Shown here one piece after another: positions 49,090 to 63,900 of a stretch of DNA of 64,000 nt. Below the pieces are notes generated by a model. It ran no database searches. It had not been told where the DNA came from and was given only the letters and a program-made list of their open reading frames with translations. The stretch is taken from contig SJOL01006493.1 in NCBI GenBank assembly GCA_004794785.1, forward strand, positions 5,595 to 69,594, read 5' to 3'. The position numbers and the translations under genes were made by a program. The first letter of the stretch is position 1, and each line of letters starts with the position of its first letter. The DNA comes from Opisthorchis felineus. Lineage: Eukaryota > Platyhelminthes > Trematoda > Opisthorchiida > Opisthorchiidae.

Positions 49090-52000
49090 TCAAATCATTT
49101 GTCAAACTACCTTAATAAAAACGCTGCTGACAACAGGTTGTAAAATAGCACGGCCAGTAAAATAATAGTAGCCATTTATTATAGGTGCATTTTTCGTTAT
49201 GTGCTATTCTGTCTCTATTGAACTGTTTGGTTGTGAACTCATGCTATCTTACGGAGACTTCCAAAGTTCGTCCAACCATGAAGCGCGTTACGACACCATT
49301 TATTATTTCTTGAGGAATAAAGGCGGAATCAGGATATAGTCACGCGCAGAAAACTCCGGTTAGTATGAAATTCTTTAACAAATCCATGAGTGCCTAACAA
49401 ACAATTCCAATCTATTCCAGTAATTTTAGTCGGTCTGTTACTAGCCTATTTGCTGACACTAAAAGGTGCGATGTTGTCATCAGTTCAGGTCTTGAACTAT
49501 TTGTTCAGTTTGAGGCTCAGTACAGCTGGTAGCGAAATAGTTATGCTAGTTCTCATATTGATAGGAAACTTGTTTACAGCCAAACAAGTACTAAGTTGCC
49601 AAGGCCCGGTTGAAAATCCATGTATAGATAGAACAGTGGAAATTTGACATTCGGAAAGTCCAAGCCCACTTTCTCTCTTTTTACTTTATGTAAACAAAAT
49701 ATATGAAACAAAAAATAGCTCTCCACGTCAAACATTATTAGGTCGAAAATAGGAATAGTTAAGAGACTGTGTTGCCACACTTCTCATCCCCCAAATCTAG
49801 CATATTTATACTCGTGTTTGATGCTTGGGAGAGACAATGGAAAGAGATGTTGTAGGTGAAGCTACACGGGTAGGAAGCGGCAGCGAGTGTGTATGCTGTA
49901 CACGAGATTCCTCCGCTTGGGAAAATTTTCAATGGCTTGCGTTAACAGAATGAGGAGAAACACTGTTCACTGACAAAGAATTCGTTATGATGACTGACAC
50001 GCTATGGGATGGTAGACTTCTGCAGACAGTATCCACATGAAAAACCCGAAAAAATATAAACGGAGTCCTTTGCGTAATCACATGTGACGGAGTGTTTTTC
50101 ATGTGTGTTGGACATATGCGGCATATATGCTGTTCCTAAAATGAGTTCATGCATGAGACGTGTGTGTAAGATCAATCCTGTCAGTAAACTGAAGGTGTTA
50201 CAACATAGAGACAGCCCAGCTCTTTCGTTGTTTGATTACGTCTCAGAAGTATTTTGTATAACTCACATACCCAACATACGGGCCATCCACAACGAGCCCA
50301 CGCTTTTCTCAATGCAATTTTGCTGATACACCATTATCGATTTGCACTCCATTTTCGTTTTTGCTGTGGCTCATGAGTGGTGTATTTGTATCCTAGGCCA
50401 AGTCGGGATATGAAATTCTTTCATCTTACATGTCAGAACTGCGAGCTATTACTGCCACGACTGCTAATCCAACGGCACACTCGGGATGCACCTTAATCAC
50501 ATGTATGAAGAGACGAATATTTCTATAGCTGAACGATTTGAGTGATGGATGAGAAGTCTTAAACCACTATCCGGTGACCCAATGGGTGTTTCGATCAAAT
50601 GATTAATTTTTCTTGCAGATTAAGGTTGCACGCATTGAGTCAAACAGGCTAGCCTAGAGTAAGTCCATAGTAAAGTTCATTAGCAGCTATGCAGTTACGC
50701 TATTCTTGGTAACATGAGCCTGTTTATTTTTCTCCATTGATGCACAAGTGGATATGGTAGTAAAGCAAACCATTTAACCGGATCTGTTTTTCCGTGAAGT
50801 TCATATTTTATCGAAAATATTGGTACCCATGTGTGTGCGGTAAACTGTTTGCTGCCACTTGGCAAAATAAAGTTCAAACTCTTCTTGTTGGAAGTAGTGT
50901 TCATCAGTCAATATTCTAAGAGCGTCTTTCTGGGAAATACTCTTCCTATTGTTGTAGCCAGTCCTTGAATAACATGTCAGGATATCGTCAGTAGATCATG
51001 CGAGATTCGAACTGACCTTACAGTCAATGGAAAATCTATTGTCGTGTTAGCCATATAAACAAACTTAAACCGTAGGAGAAGTGTTCCTTTCAAGAAAATA
51101 AGGTTTTTCTAAAGCAGCAGGATGTTTTTTTGGAATAGATGGACTAAAAATATGCGTGGGGTTGTTTTATGCGAGGAACACTAAGCGACTCACGGAACGT
51201 GAGGTCGTGGTTAAGTTATGCATGTTGGAGTAATTTATTGTTACCCATGACGTAGTACCGGAGTATGAAGCAATCCACATGCATTTTGACTTTTTAAGCC
51301 ACGAACTGGATATAATATACTAGGCACAACTGGTGTATTTTATGCAGTTTGGCATCCACTTATCACTCATATTTATAGAAGAACGGAACAACATTTCGAA
51401 CTTAGTTTCAGTAGGCAGGTATCGCAGTGACAATAAAAGAGTTAAAACTATATTGTCTAGCTCCATAGCGTGGAAATAAAAACTGATGAAAGCTAAATTT
51501 TAGCGCTCACAGTTTTCAGTCAATGATGCTACCAGGGTAATGTGGACGATTTCAACTGGCTTGAATAAAGAACACTCGCTTATGAACCAGTACCTATTGA
51601 TTTCTCCTAACAATAGTTCCACCAACCTACCTATCTACACCTGTGTAACGATACGTCCGGCACTCATTCGAATAAGTCATTCTGGATGTTCATGAATGAA
51701 GAGAGAGCGACGCAATCCTCAGTACGTGGTTTAGTGCAGACTGGGTCAATCGTAGTTATGTGTGCATGTGTTGCGAAGTTCTGGTACACTGTGATGCACT
51801 GCAGCACTCAGTGTTGTTGCCGGTTCAATTTCGTCGGCAATCTCTCTGTTTCGCCTTCCTCTAACATTCTCACGAATGGTTTCAAATGGCTACCAAGATG
51901 AACATTTTCATTGGAACACAAAACCACCAAAGGCTTTGCACCATTTAAGTGTTAAATAGTTCTAAATGTGTCTCAAATTTGTGCTCGTCTCAGCAGCTGG

Positions 52001-55000
52001 GATATTATGTCTATTCAGCTTACTGCAGGTTTCTGCAGTAGGGCTATTGTTATGAGTGTTTCGGATCCACAAAGTGACATCCGACAACTAAACCTGGTGA
52101 AGCAAATATGCCATCAACCTGCCCAGGTGTTGGTTTTTGGTTGTAGCTGCATTCCGTTAAACAAGGAAGATGTGACGAAAGCCATCTCTGAAGGTTCATT
52201 TTTATAAACCGACTGAGTCCTGCATGTATTGGCTGCCAGCAAGATGTCTTCGGAGGTAAAACCACGTGCGTTACTTTACTGAGCTGAATACCTTTGACAC
52301 GCATTGCAATAATCCAGCAAAATTGGAACTCACCTGGTTTCTTAAATCATTTCGTTTCTGAATTGACGACGTCCCTTCTCGAATAAGGCTGCTGTGGAAA
52401 AATAAGCTGCTTTCATTGAGATTGGAAATGTCCACTGGTTCATAATCGGGCACACGGCTGGAAAGCCACCACACTAGCTTGAAAATGTGCTAAGTGGGGC
52501 CGCTACACATTCACGGTTGAAGAGCATTGAACTAAAATTATGCCGCTGCTGAAATTTGAACACCTATTGCTGTCTTGGAAACGATGTCTGCCAGTTTCTT
52601 CAGCAAGTCATGCCGCCTAACGTCTCAGAAGGTCGTTGATTATTGGTAGTAGTTTTTGCCATACTTACAAAGAAGAAACCTAAGTGTTTTTGATCCTGCT
52701 GAATGCACTGAAGCGAGTCCTTAAAACTTTACAGCCACTAGCGTTCTGGATCCGCTCAATGAGAGATCTCGAAATGATCAAGCCTTTAATATGAATCCCA
52801 TCAACATCAAAAGTGAATGCTGTTTTTCTTTCAGTTTGGTTCTCCTCCAGTGAGAAAGTTTCCTTTTTTATGAGGAGCTCACTTCGGATGATAGCTTGGA
52901 GGTGTCACAGTTGGTTTCATTTTCAACAGAAGTCACACTGGCTTTGCACTTATTCTGCTTACCATGTCAACTAACCGTCACTTTTTTGCCACGATAACCA
53001 ATAAAATTGCACGTCAGTACTTAGCTCTTGCATTAGCATCGCCGAAACGGGCAACATGGCATGACGTCGCAGCATCTCCCTTGTTTTGCCTTTGTAACCA
53101 CGCCGCATCGAATCTTTTTAATTTCCCCTTACTCACTGAGTGTGTTAGTGACGTCTGGATGCGCGGTTTGTACTTCCTTTGGAACCATGCCACGGTCAGT
53201 CAGCATAACCTTCCCTGGTAAACCACTTGCGTTAGCGACCGGTGGTCTGATATGACAGCATAGTCGATTGTTTGTTTAGTCGTGTTAACGAAGCCAGTGG
53301 TGTGGTTGCGGCATGGTAAAACTATGCTACGGGCAGTCGTCCCCCCTCTCCGACGCACCACATGCGTTAGTGGCGTTCATACCAGTGCCACCGCATGATA
53401 CCACGAGGTACTGTTAGTTCTAGCGTGGCATCCAGGCCATGGTCAACCAGCTACAATTCCCCTGACGGATTGAGCGAGCTAACAACTTCTAATCAGTATC
53501 ACTACACGGTGTTACGAAAAGCCTTTTACTGTGTTAAGCACGTCAGGATGAATTGACGGCGCAAGTTGCTTATTTCTTTGTCTTCAGTGGACTTATGGTA
53601 GTTAAGCACCACTACATAGTGTTTGTGTATTCCTGTAAGTGGAGGTGATGATGATTCGGTAAAATAGTCAGTCTGTTTTCGGACTTCACTCTACGAAATG
53701 AAATAATATTGCTAGTTAAGCAGGTTGTTGGTCTGTTTCTCAGTCGTGACAGCTAGCTACCAAACGCTTCGTTACCACTGAGCCACTCACTGGTGATACC
53801 TTCTCGGTGGTGACGAATTATTTGCAGGTTAGGAGAACAGATCAACAAGTATCTGAACGACCTCCAGTAAACACACCCGAGCTAACAGTATTTCAACACA
53901 GTCCCATCGAAACAGTGTACCAGAGATGCTTTCATCCACTGGCTGTTTATGCGGTGGTATGACACAGACTCTCTTCTTTGGTCTTATGAACGCACGAAAC
54001 TCCATCATCGGGTTTCAAGGTACTAGACTGTTATGACCGTCTAAAGGCGTATCGCTGTGAATTCTGAAAGACTGATCAGCATGACTGGTGCTACACCAAT
54101 GCATGACGGAGGAATCATTTGTAGGTCGAGCCGTATTATACGAAGTATGATTTGGTCATATCGAACCAATGAACTTTTTCCATTTTCACTGGCCTCTTAT
54201 AGCTTGGAACTATTTTTTAGCTCCACGCAACATACGGTCTGCCCTTTACTGGATCAGAATTGCGAAGAACGGAATATCAAGTTCTCCGATAGTTCGGTGT
54301 TACTTTGATCTAGCTAACTAGTGCACAACGCAGTAATGTTTAATTATCGCAGGTTATAGTTTTTACAAGGGAAAATGTATTTGTAAAGGTTTGTAACGCC
54401 AAACCCAGGTTAACTAGCTTAGACGTCATGCTGTTGTTCCCTGCCTTTCAGAAATCATATCAGCCTTAGAACCCAACGTCGTCGTCTTTGAGTTGGTTTT
54501 GAATACTGTATAAATGCAGATCCTGCCAAAGGAGCTATAACCGGTCCTTTGTACTAATTCAAGCATTGTTGGATTATTAACCACTATCCATTCCATTGAT
54601 AATACGGGAATGCATTCAGAAATTTACTTCTTCTATCCCGTAAAATGCCAGTTTCCTCAAGGCAGTGCTTTATCGACTTTTTTCGCCTTCCCTGCTGAGG
54701 TGGTTCATAGTGCTGGGTCACCAATTAAGCCAATGATCACTATGGCTTCTTTTTACATTCTGACACTGTGCACTTCATGAACCAGCTTGCTGAGCTTTCC
54801 TATTCCTAGAATAGGGCAGTCCACTTTTGAAGCACGCAAAATCATCAACGAACAGGCGATGAACAGCACCACACTGATTCAGACTAGCGGGATAACGAAT
54901 GAGTGCCATGCACTGAACTACATTTTCTTATGCACGCTAATTTATTTGCGGTACTGTTGTGTGATCCTTCTGGAACGCACAGGAGTACGAATGACTTAAA

Positions 55001-57380
55001 ACGAGCAGCGCTGAACGTGATAGACAGAACAAAAGCTCTTGGGATCTACCAACAACAGAACAGTTATGAGCCGACCGCTTATGACGTGAGATCCCCGGTA
55101 AGTTGCGTTTTTAAGACTAGCTACAGGATATCACTAAGAAAAGTTATTCATATTTACATTTAGCTGACATCTGCCTTAGTCACGGAAGGTGACTTACTAT
55201 TAGCCTCTACTTGTGTGGACCACGAAGAGGTGCGCGGACTTCGGGTTAAGTACTTTTGCACTGAAATGTACCTGGTATTTCCGCTATTGAATTCCAAAAA
55301 GTCGTGCAACCTGTAGTAGAGAAGAGGATCTGTCTCATCTTGTTTACGGAAACGTGTTACAAATGTACTAGTGAGGTCTAGGAGGCGGAACTGTGCGCTA
55401 ACTCAGCCATCCCTTGAGGTACTTTGGTGTATCAGAAGTCCGTTGGAGGTAATTTGTGTCCTGTGGATTATTATATACAAGGATACCAGTCACAAGTACT
55501 CGACTTAGAAAGTTACCAGTTCGAACACACGTCAACCAGAAAACTAACCAGATGCATTACCAGTGAGGGAACCCAAGAAGCACAAAATGTATGCTGGGTG
55601 AAGGAACAAGGCGACTAAGCGAGATTAATCAGTACCAATCAAACCAGTTCTAAGAAGCACACGGTACGGAGGATGGGCATGGATTTATTTGGTGCTGTTT
55701 CGGAATAGCACATACTGTGTTCTGTATCACATATATCACCGATGGTGAGAAACTTACTTTATAGGAGTAAAATAGCAGCCAATTTGAGTAAACTAAATGT
55801 TTGCACGTGGGACATCTTTCTGGTGGCTGAAGAGGAGGGGTGGAGGAGGCGGTGGAATGTTTAGAAGAATAAGAGTGTCAAAACTAGTAGGGTAAAAAGC
55901 CACTTCCTCCGGATTACTTCAGAAAAATAGGAGTGCGACAAAACCTGTTTGGTCAGCAGAGAACAGGACGAAGAAAGAGACAACTAACCAAATTCAGGTG
56001 TGCCCAGACGTGGTGCGGGGTCCTGATTGGTGACCTTTGGGCAGCTAAGAGCGAATACATAGCTGGCTACTATGCACTCGCAGATCACATCTGGAATCAG
56101 GAATGTAGCTACTTGGTATTTAGCGTAACTTCATCTTTACGATCCAGCTAGCCTGGTTTGTTAATGAAACAGTTCAATGAAAGTAAAAAATAATTCTCAG
56201 TAGCCGACGTCACTACAGCCATCTGTTGTGGCTTTCGAAGCAGCTTTTGTGCTGAAAAATTTTGTTTCGCTGTGCCACTCAGCTACGGCCTACATTAGGA
56301 TACCCACAGTCCACTTTAGTTGTTTCGCGAAAGTAGATGGAGGATATTTCAAAGTTACAAAACTGTGGTCTGTATTACTCAGTCAAGGAATAAGGAAATT
56401 TCTACTGCTAGGCTAACTTAATTGTAGTATATACATAACCTGGCTGCAGAGCAGCAGTATACAAATGTAGCATCTACGATGCCAAGGTGAACAGAAAACA
56501 GCAATTCAGGGTGAGTAGGACGGGCGGAAGAATGTAAAAATATGCATAACTTCTATCATCAAGTGATGACGAATGAACAGCGGTGCATGTTTTGAAGTTA
56601 TCTAGCTATGATTGATCATGACGGCTTTTCGCACAACTGGTAGGCAACATGAGTTCTACCTGTGCTGAATCAAATGCACATTTTTTGTACCGAAAAGATG
56701 TACCGTTCGGTATACTTTCAAAATATGTGCATCATAAAATGAATAAGATCGAAAAAATATGGTGACATTATTAGTGTTCCGCCCACTAAACGGAGTATGT
56801 GGATGAGCGCAGTTTGCTTAAGCTGCTTATGTGCAAAAGGACTACTTTATTTCTCTAACGAACTAGACAGATTTCACTCACATAAAGACAAACTTCTGAT
56901 TAGCCCCTTAACTGCTTTCTGTTGGGCCAGCACAAAGCCGCATCTTACAACCATCTTTATGCCATTCGAGACTGTTTCATTTATGGGGTCTTTCAAGTTG
57001 CTTTGAGAACACTAATTTTCTCTTCTGAAGATCGTTTCGGTTTTACACAAAGTCGAGACCTTTCCTAGTGGTTTGGTTTATATGAAAAATTTGTGGGATT
57101 GATGGGCTGCTTATCCACAAGAAGACACTGTATTCTAAAATATGAACGGACAGAATTTCGAGGTCCCGTTCAGCATACCTCCAAAGTGCTCCTTTTTCAC
57201 TCAACAATCGATCAGCAACATGCTAACGAGAGGTGTCCGGAATGTTTTAAATAATTGCATTTTCATCAACAACACCTGTGGAGAATGCGCGCAGACGTGA
57301 ATTAATGACTGGTGAATGTAATCAACACCTGGTGCTGTTTTTCCTGTTCAAAATCAGAAGAAAATATGTCGGTTTTCATT
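49090..57380. other. Largely featureless, AT-rich stretch
   Basis: Many short frames but no domain. A 69-codon minus frame at 50695-50904 (MNTTSNKKSLNFILPSGS) is hydrophilic but has no convincing splice context. Only the degenerate repeats at 53.0-53.4 kb stand out. Confidence 0.5.
53030..53430. repeat. Degenerate internally repetitive stretch
   Basis: Variants of GCGTTAGTGGCG (53031, 53143, 53230 and 53363) and of ACCATGCCACGG or ACCACGCCGCAT recur at roughly 90-130 base spacing. This fits a decayed tandem array. No open frame across it is convincing. Confidence 0.35.
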
Positions 57381-57384
57381 CCAG

Positions 57385-57500
57385 GACCAATAAATGGCGT
57401 CCAATATACTTAATGAGTTCCGCCGCTCGACAAAGAAAGATGAAGATACTGGAAGCTGCCCTGCTTTCCAGCCACCAAGTGAAGCAAGACGGAAACCGTG
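57385..57500 (+). CDS. Candidate first coding exon, unknown product
   Basis: An acceptor with a good pyrimidine tract (GGTTTTCATTCCAG) is followed by nine leader bases and an ATG at 57394. Thirty-five codons (MASNILNEFRRSTKKDEDTG, then FQPPSEARRKP) end at GTG|GTGACC in phase 2. It is hydrophilic and charged. An alternative frame of the same exon is also open and ends in phase 1, which would fit the 60.75-kb exon, so the frame is not settled. Confidence 0.18.
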
Positions 57501-59480
57501 GTGACCGGGGCTGATCGAGTTCAATTCGCATGCTGTCAGTTGTGCTTTTACGGATCTGAAATGGTGACACTTTACCTACTGTCGTGTTGCGCAACAACTT
57601 GGGCAAGTTGAATGTCAATGCAGACCAGTTGACTCATGAAATGGTCACGTAAACTGTTATAGATTCCACTAAGAAGCGTCGTACATGAACATCAAGATTT
57701 TGTCGCAGGATTTGAAAGCTGCTACCATGGACCCGGCGGCCCTCAACAAATGCGGTGTGTTATGGCAGAGCCACTCACCAGCTTCCTTATTTTGACGAAA
57801 TTTTTGCAGCGGCCCAAAAGTGTTGATTGTTTTCTTCTATTTGATCTCTTAATTGCCTACTGGCTGAATGGATGCACGCTACCACTCTCGGAGCGATCAG
57901 CCTTTCAGGCACAATTTACTTGGTCCTCTTATTTGGTCGGGCCGTTTGTATGGATTAGTCCTCTGTGTGGCTAATTCAGATGGCAGCATATGGCTTGCGT
58001 TCCACGCATTACGGCCATCGTGTCATCACATTGGTCATACCTCACTCCCCCCCCCTTTGGTTGGATATTATTTTCCACCATTGCTCCTTGAAAAAGACCA
58101 GAAAGTTGAATGGTTTTGACAACAAACTATGCGAACTCCCACTGTTTTGTCTATGATCCAACTAACCACAAGGTTTAATATCTCCCATCGGCCTCACACT
58201 CCCTTCTGAGACGAAGTATCCAAGCGGATCTCGTCTTGAAACAAGCGCTTGTGTGGGACTAGTTGTTGACGGAATTGATTCCATTTTCGCGGTGAGCCTG
58301 GAAAGAGATTGGAATATTTGAGGAAATTATGTTATATTAGCTTCTGATTTTGTTTAGATAACGTTTTACGGCGTATTATGAAGTCGAACATTTGCCAATT
58401 GAGGCTGTCAGTTCTTTAGCTATCTTTAGTTCTTTGACCAAAGTTAAGTGTCATCTGGATTCATTCGAAGAGGTAACGAAGGTATGACAAATAACACCAA
58501 ACTTCTGAATGATGAACATCCACGTGAGGAAGCAAACACTGCAAGAGTAAGAATGATTAATTTGCTTTCGAAGTTGCCAGTTGGTTTGTGGACGTTTCGG
58601 TTGCAGCGTTGCGTCTTTGCCGTCACACTTCGCCCAAAATGGTGAGAGATCTGAAATCCTGACTAAAGCCTTAAGTTTTAGTAGCTTTACATCCGACGGT
58701 TGAGCAGAAGTCGTCATTTTTTGGCTTCTCATGGTACGCAATCTTATCAGCAAAAGCATGACGAATGGATTAAAAATTATTTGCTAAATTGCATAGTGAA
58801 GACTTATTGTGGAGGGAATAACGGCTTTTTTATTTGCTCCAGGTATCTTTCTTCTGATGATAGGTTCTACTCCAGGTGACTGATACCGGTAAAGTTAGGG
58901 GGTCAAGTGTGACCTTTAGTCTACTGCTCTGAATAGCTGAGACCAGAGACAGTGATTCTTAAATCGTGGTGCACGCACTTATGGGTGTGAGAAATGCAAG
59001 CTAGAAGTGTCAGCTATTTGTCTTCAAAGTCATATAAAAATCCCTCTGATCCGAATATGAACAACTTTTAACTGCATTGCAGCCTCCCAAAAGATGAAAT
59101 CCATTGAAGTTTCGCCTGCTTTGTTGCACTTGAATCCGTAATGTAACCGCATACTGATGGCTGCAAAAGAAATTTGCGTCGAGCATTCACGATAGAGCAA
59201 ATTTCACTGTGGTAGCCTACTGGGATTTGGAAATCAAATAAGATGAATTCCAGTGAAAAGTCCGACTCAGCGTGAACGAATGCTACGAGAGTCAGAGGTT
59301 AATTATGCACTCATGGGGGAACTTACGGATTTTTTTCAGTCCAGTGGTTTTGGCTCGTCACAGTGTACAACATCACTACTCATTTCATAAACATATGTGT
59401 GAGTTGCTACACATTAATGGCAACAAGACAGACCTCACCCGGTATAGCTTAGTACCCTTAAAATACAAAACCTCACCCCG

Positions 59481-59497
59481 CCCCCCCCCCNNCCCCC
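59481..59497 (+). other. Poly-C run containing two unresolved bases
   Basis: Ten C, two N (59491-59492) and five C. The Ns mark an assembly or base-calling uncertainty in a homopolymer, so frames crossing it cannot be trusted. Confidence 0.97.
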
Positions 59498-60754
59498 GAA
59501 AGACAATTTAGTGCATGATACCTCTGAAGATAGATCACCCTCTAAAAAATAGTATTCCGCACGTTACACGGGCCGATGAGGGTATGATGAAGATATAAAT
59601 CCAGAATTTGAATAATCCACACACAACTGACGATCTATATCTGTATTTTAATGATGCTGATATTAGGGTTTGAAGTTCCAGACGTATTCAGATGCTAGAA
59701 TAAGCATCAGAAATCATGCAGAGATTAGCACGAGACAGGCTAATTGTTCTGTGAGGGTGCGAATATAGAATATGGACAGAAAATCTGCTCACAAGAGCAC
59801 AGCACTCTGTCAAGTGAGGCCCTGGCTACACGTGATTGCACGTGTTCGGATAGTCCATTGCTGTATATGAGAAACACATGTCCACCCTTCATTCGCAGAA
59901 GTAGTGTGTAGGGTGTTGTTTACATGCCACGAACTGGGCCAGCTACTGTTGACTGGCATCCACCGCATACACTGAGCCTTAGTTTCAAAGATGTGTGGAG
60001 AACATATTCTGTACGCCCTGGTGAAATGTGCATGTATCAGGACGCCCTTATAGTTGAGATGAACAAAACTCTCCGAGTATATGTACAATCCTAGGTTGAC
60101 GGGTCTTGGGTTGCGGAGCCATCTACTTTTCTTTTGATTAGAACATACAAAAAGACAAGCCAGTCGTCGCTGTCGGATTCGGTCGTTAATTTGACGTTAG
60201 GAAGCACTGTATCCAGATGTTGCAGCCTCAATTCTGCATGCACGGATGTTTGCATGTAGTGCACTTGTCAACAGAATAGCTTTGTTGCAGTACATACAAT
60301 CGATTTGCTGGGTTGAGGTGTCCTCTATAGTAACCATAAATATAGCAAAACTGGATGTTATTCATACGGTATTCTCACTGTAGAAACATTAGATAACCAT
60401 CTGAGATCTTGAGTTTAACACTTCATGAGAGGAATAAATGGGGTACGACGCTAAGTGGGAAATGTCGATGAAGTCATGCTCCATCGTAGGAGAGTTTTCA
60501 TGCCTTTTGTTTATCTGTGTTGTCTTATACGGATATTAGCGTTAAGCGCATAGAGAGGACAAAGGGAGACATGAGAATTGTCCCCTAATTTCTTAATCAA
60601 TGATTCACTCTCAAGAAGTCTCAGCTTACGCCTCTTTTTGAATAATTCATAAATAAATAATTCATAAATATCTATCGTAAGTTTGATTTTAATGTTTACT
60701 TCTCTGTGTAGACACGAGCCAAAAACAGTTTATGCGTGTTTCGGGTTTAAACAG

Positions 60755-60954
60755 TATTGGTTCACATCGGTGGTCTCACTGCACTACACTACCTGATTGG
60801 TTATATATGTTTGTCTTTTATCCTGTTACATCTGTATGTTTTGCTCATGGCAAGCAACCCCACCGGCTCTGAGCTCATAGGTGGGCGCACTGATGTTCCT
60901 GGCAGTGCGCCTACAAGAACCAAGTCATACATCAGGATGGGAGAGGAGGAGTAG
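60755..60954 (+). CDS. Candidate terminal exon of a membrane protein
   Basis: After GGGTTTAAACAG the frame runs 66 codons to TAG. It encodes one strong hydrophobic span (HYLIGYICLSFILLHLYVLL) followed by a polar tail (NPTGSELIGGRTDVPGSAP, ending IRMGEEE). AATAAA follows 24 bases after the stop at 60978-60983, giving a very short 3' UTR. The hydrophobic span followed by NPTG loosely recalls a cytochrome b helix, but the rest does not fit. Upstream exons are unknown. Confidence 0.3.
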
Positions 60955-60977
60955 CAGACTAGCAAATGCCATGAGTG

Positions 60978-60983
60978 AATAAA
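60978..60983 (+). promoter_or_regulatory. AATAAA downstream of the 60.75-kb candidate exon
   Basis: A canonical poly(A) signal lies 24 bases past the TAG. It supports, but does not prove, a transcript ending here on the plus strand. Confidence 0.35.
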
Positions 60984-60989
60984 TATTTG

Positions 60990-63900
60990 GTTTTATGGTG
61001 CAAAGATATGCGACGGAGATGGAGCATTCTGCTGCTGGCACAACGTCCGAAAACCGCACCAGACTTTCAAAACTGGGAGATACTTCTGGCACCGGTTATC
61101 GTGAGTGAAAATTCGTTAACTCATTATCCAAATTTGTTGTCGATCGGGAGTGGCTTCTTTAGCGATTCGCACCACTCATGAGGGTTTTCGTCTTGAAAAC
61201 ATGAGTATATTTCTCGTTTATGGGTGAGGGAATGTGAAAGCGAGTGGTTTATCTGTTGATTACCTAAGCGATCACGGTAGAAGAGATGGTCTGAAGAAAC
61301 TGGATGTCTTCATTACTGCACTAGATGTAAGTCGGTTAATTTACAGCCCGATTTCAGCTGGTTTTCTTCCATCGCCTTGCCAAGAGCTGATCAATCACCA
61401 CGCACCTAACGCAGACTCACAGGTGTGACAGTTAAGCGACAGGTGTGCAGAGGGCGCTAGCTGTGTGCCTATCTTGTGCTGAGGCACTAAAGTGCTCTCG
61501 ATCCTGTGAGGGAAAATGCCTTTCCATTTTTTCGTCCCTGATTTGCCATACCTTGCCCACACTTCCCTCAGAAACAGTTCATCGTCCGTCGTACGTATTA
61601 ACAGTATCTTATTGACTAGTGTGACTTTTCTGTCTAAAAATTGGATGCCGACAAACCTCCAGAGGAAAAATTCCAATCCCCGAAAACTCAAAGAGAAACA
61701 CACACAGACGACGATCAACTCAGTCACACATCATTGCGCGAGGACAGTGTTCCAGCTCTAGAAAATGACAAGCGGATTTGTTTACATTGAAGGAGTTGTC
61801 GTGCTTTGCACCAGCAGTTCTTAAAAAAGCAGTATTCTGGGAAAATGTTAATGTCAAAGCATTTTGTCACATGCCTCAATTTATTCCCTTGAAGTAAACT
61901 TTTCACTCTCCTCTAGACAGAAAAAAAAATTGGGTGAGATTTTCTGTTACGCTAAAATATCACAAACTGACCTGCTTGTCTGGTAAAATTAAGCTCACCC
62001 CAGTTGTCAAAGTCTAGTCTATTCGGAAGCATGAAATTTGTGACACGCAAATGAATCGATGAACGCAGGAACAACACAAGAATCCGCAACTTATCGTATG
62101 TCTGGCGGGTCATTCGCCAGCTCAGCTACCACGGATGCTACCGCGGATGCTACCGCGAAACACTTTTGCGGTTAGAGTCCACGTTTGTTAATCAGCAACC
62201 GGAATCATGTCATCGGTAACTGATGGCAATGTGATCTACTTGAGTTCGTGGTCGGCAAGCCGTTTCAAGACACTATTTGGCCAGAAGACTTCGGCTATTT
62301 CGGAAGTTAGTACCGCATAAAAATATTTTGCCGTTAGCACATAGCTGAAGCAATCGTTCGCCATTGTCCGTACGTACCGAGTCCAACCCATGTCGACCAC
62401 CTAATTGAGTCTTAGATGGCCTAAGTCGCGTTTATGAGCTTTTAGCTCACTGCAATAAGGCATTCAGGGGACTGTAAAACTTGTCTTTGATGGCGTCAGA
62501 GCTACTGTCGGTTGGGGCGTAAGCAGACACTACAAACGTACATCGATCAAGTTCCCGCTTGTGAGACTCCTTCACGGACGTTGCCAGACAAACCGCACTT
62601 AGGCGACTATCAACGGATATCTAGTCAAGCAAGGATCCTTCCGCCCGTCTACTTAGGGCGGTACCAACCCCTGCATATCCCGCAGTAGTGGCTTCTGAAT
62701 CGATAGAAGTATACAGCTGGAAACGAGTGGGGAGTGGTGGAGCAGTTAGCCCAACCACTGTGCTTGCATCTTTAATTATTGTCTCTGATACACGGTACAT
62801 AACAAAATCAAGCGGGTCTAGTGTAAGAGCAAGAGTAGCTTATTGTCCTGCTTGTATCACGGTGTGAATATTGAAAGCAGTCAGATAAACTGGGCGTCGA
62901 GGCTTGAAATTGATTTCGAGCTGCCTTAAGGCTTTGGCGCCGGTTGACACGCAGATGTTGCTTGCAAAACCGATGCAGGACGAACAGAGCCATCAGTCCT
63001 AACTGACGGGGTTGGGGTGGGGGGGAAGAAAAAGCATGTGATGTAGAAAGAAGGGAGGCGTCAGCAGTAGCCTTTTTCCACTTACTCGCCCTGCTGTATG
63101 CAGCAAGTTAGTCGACACTGATGGCACTGTGTGACCGCTATGTGGCATGAGACTATTGTAAGTGTGCAGTCATGGTTGCTTGTGGGCTGAGATACTTCCA
63201 ATGAGCCCACACATAGACGGGAGGATAATTTGAGTCCTCATTCAAAGCCGTGGGCACAAAAGCCTGACCGAAATGCAGCGGTGTTTAGCAGGAAATGCAG
63301 GCACATTGTAATTTGTACAAACCAATCGCCACACATTTTCCAACCCCCAATCTGGATTGCCAGGAGACCTTTCACCATTGTCCAGCTTGTTATGAGTGAC
63401 TCTGCGAGTGTTGCACGGATACCACCACTATGGCTCAGTGGGCCATGGAGGCGCACAAACAGTCGCACCAAGGTAAAGTCCAGTGTCTTCGTGAAGGAAA
63501 TTTCTGGTTAGGTAGGCTCCAAATAAAGGGAAATATCTCAGCATCAGTCACAGCTTGTCGTGATGTGATTTTTAAGACGTCCCGGGATCAGTCCAACGAT
63601 GTCTTCATAAAAAAGCAAGTTAACACAAAGAGTTTACAGCCATAATGCCCCACCTGTTGTCTGTGCAAATTTTTCGAGTATCAGACTGCTCAACTAGTTG
63701 TTTATTCGTGCACTCAGTGAACGCATGCGAAATTCGTACATGTGAATCACGGTAACCTCCCAAAGTAGTGTCTGCTAATCAGAAAGCGCCACCTGTTGTC
63801 TATTTGATGAAACCGAATAAAGCGTACACACTTTATAGGCAGTTGACAGCTGTGTCTATTTGGTTTAACTCTGCGGTGAGCGACACCAGACAAAATGGAA

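Noticed and set aside
60757..60954. Nuclear copy of mitochondrial cytochrome b
   Set aside because: Only a hydrophobic span followed by NPTG is similar; heme-ligand context and the rest of the protein are absent and the codons fit the standard code, so the likeness is probably coincidental.
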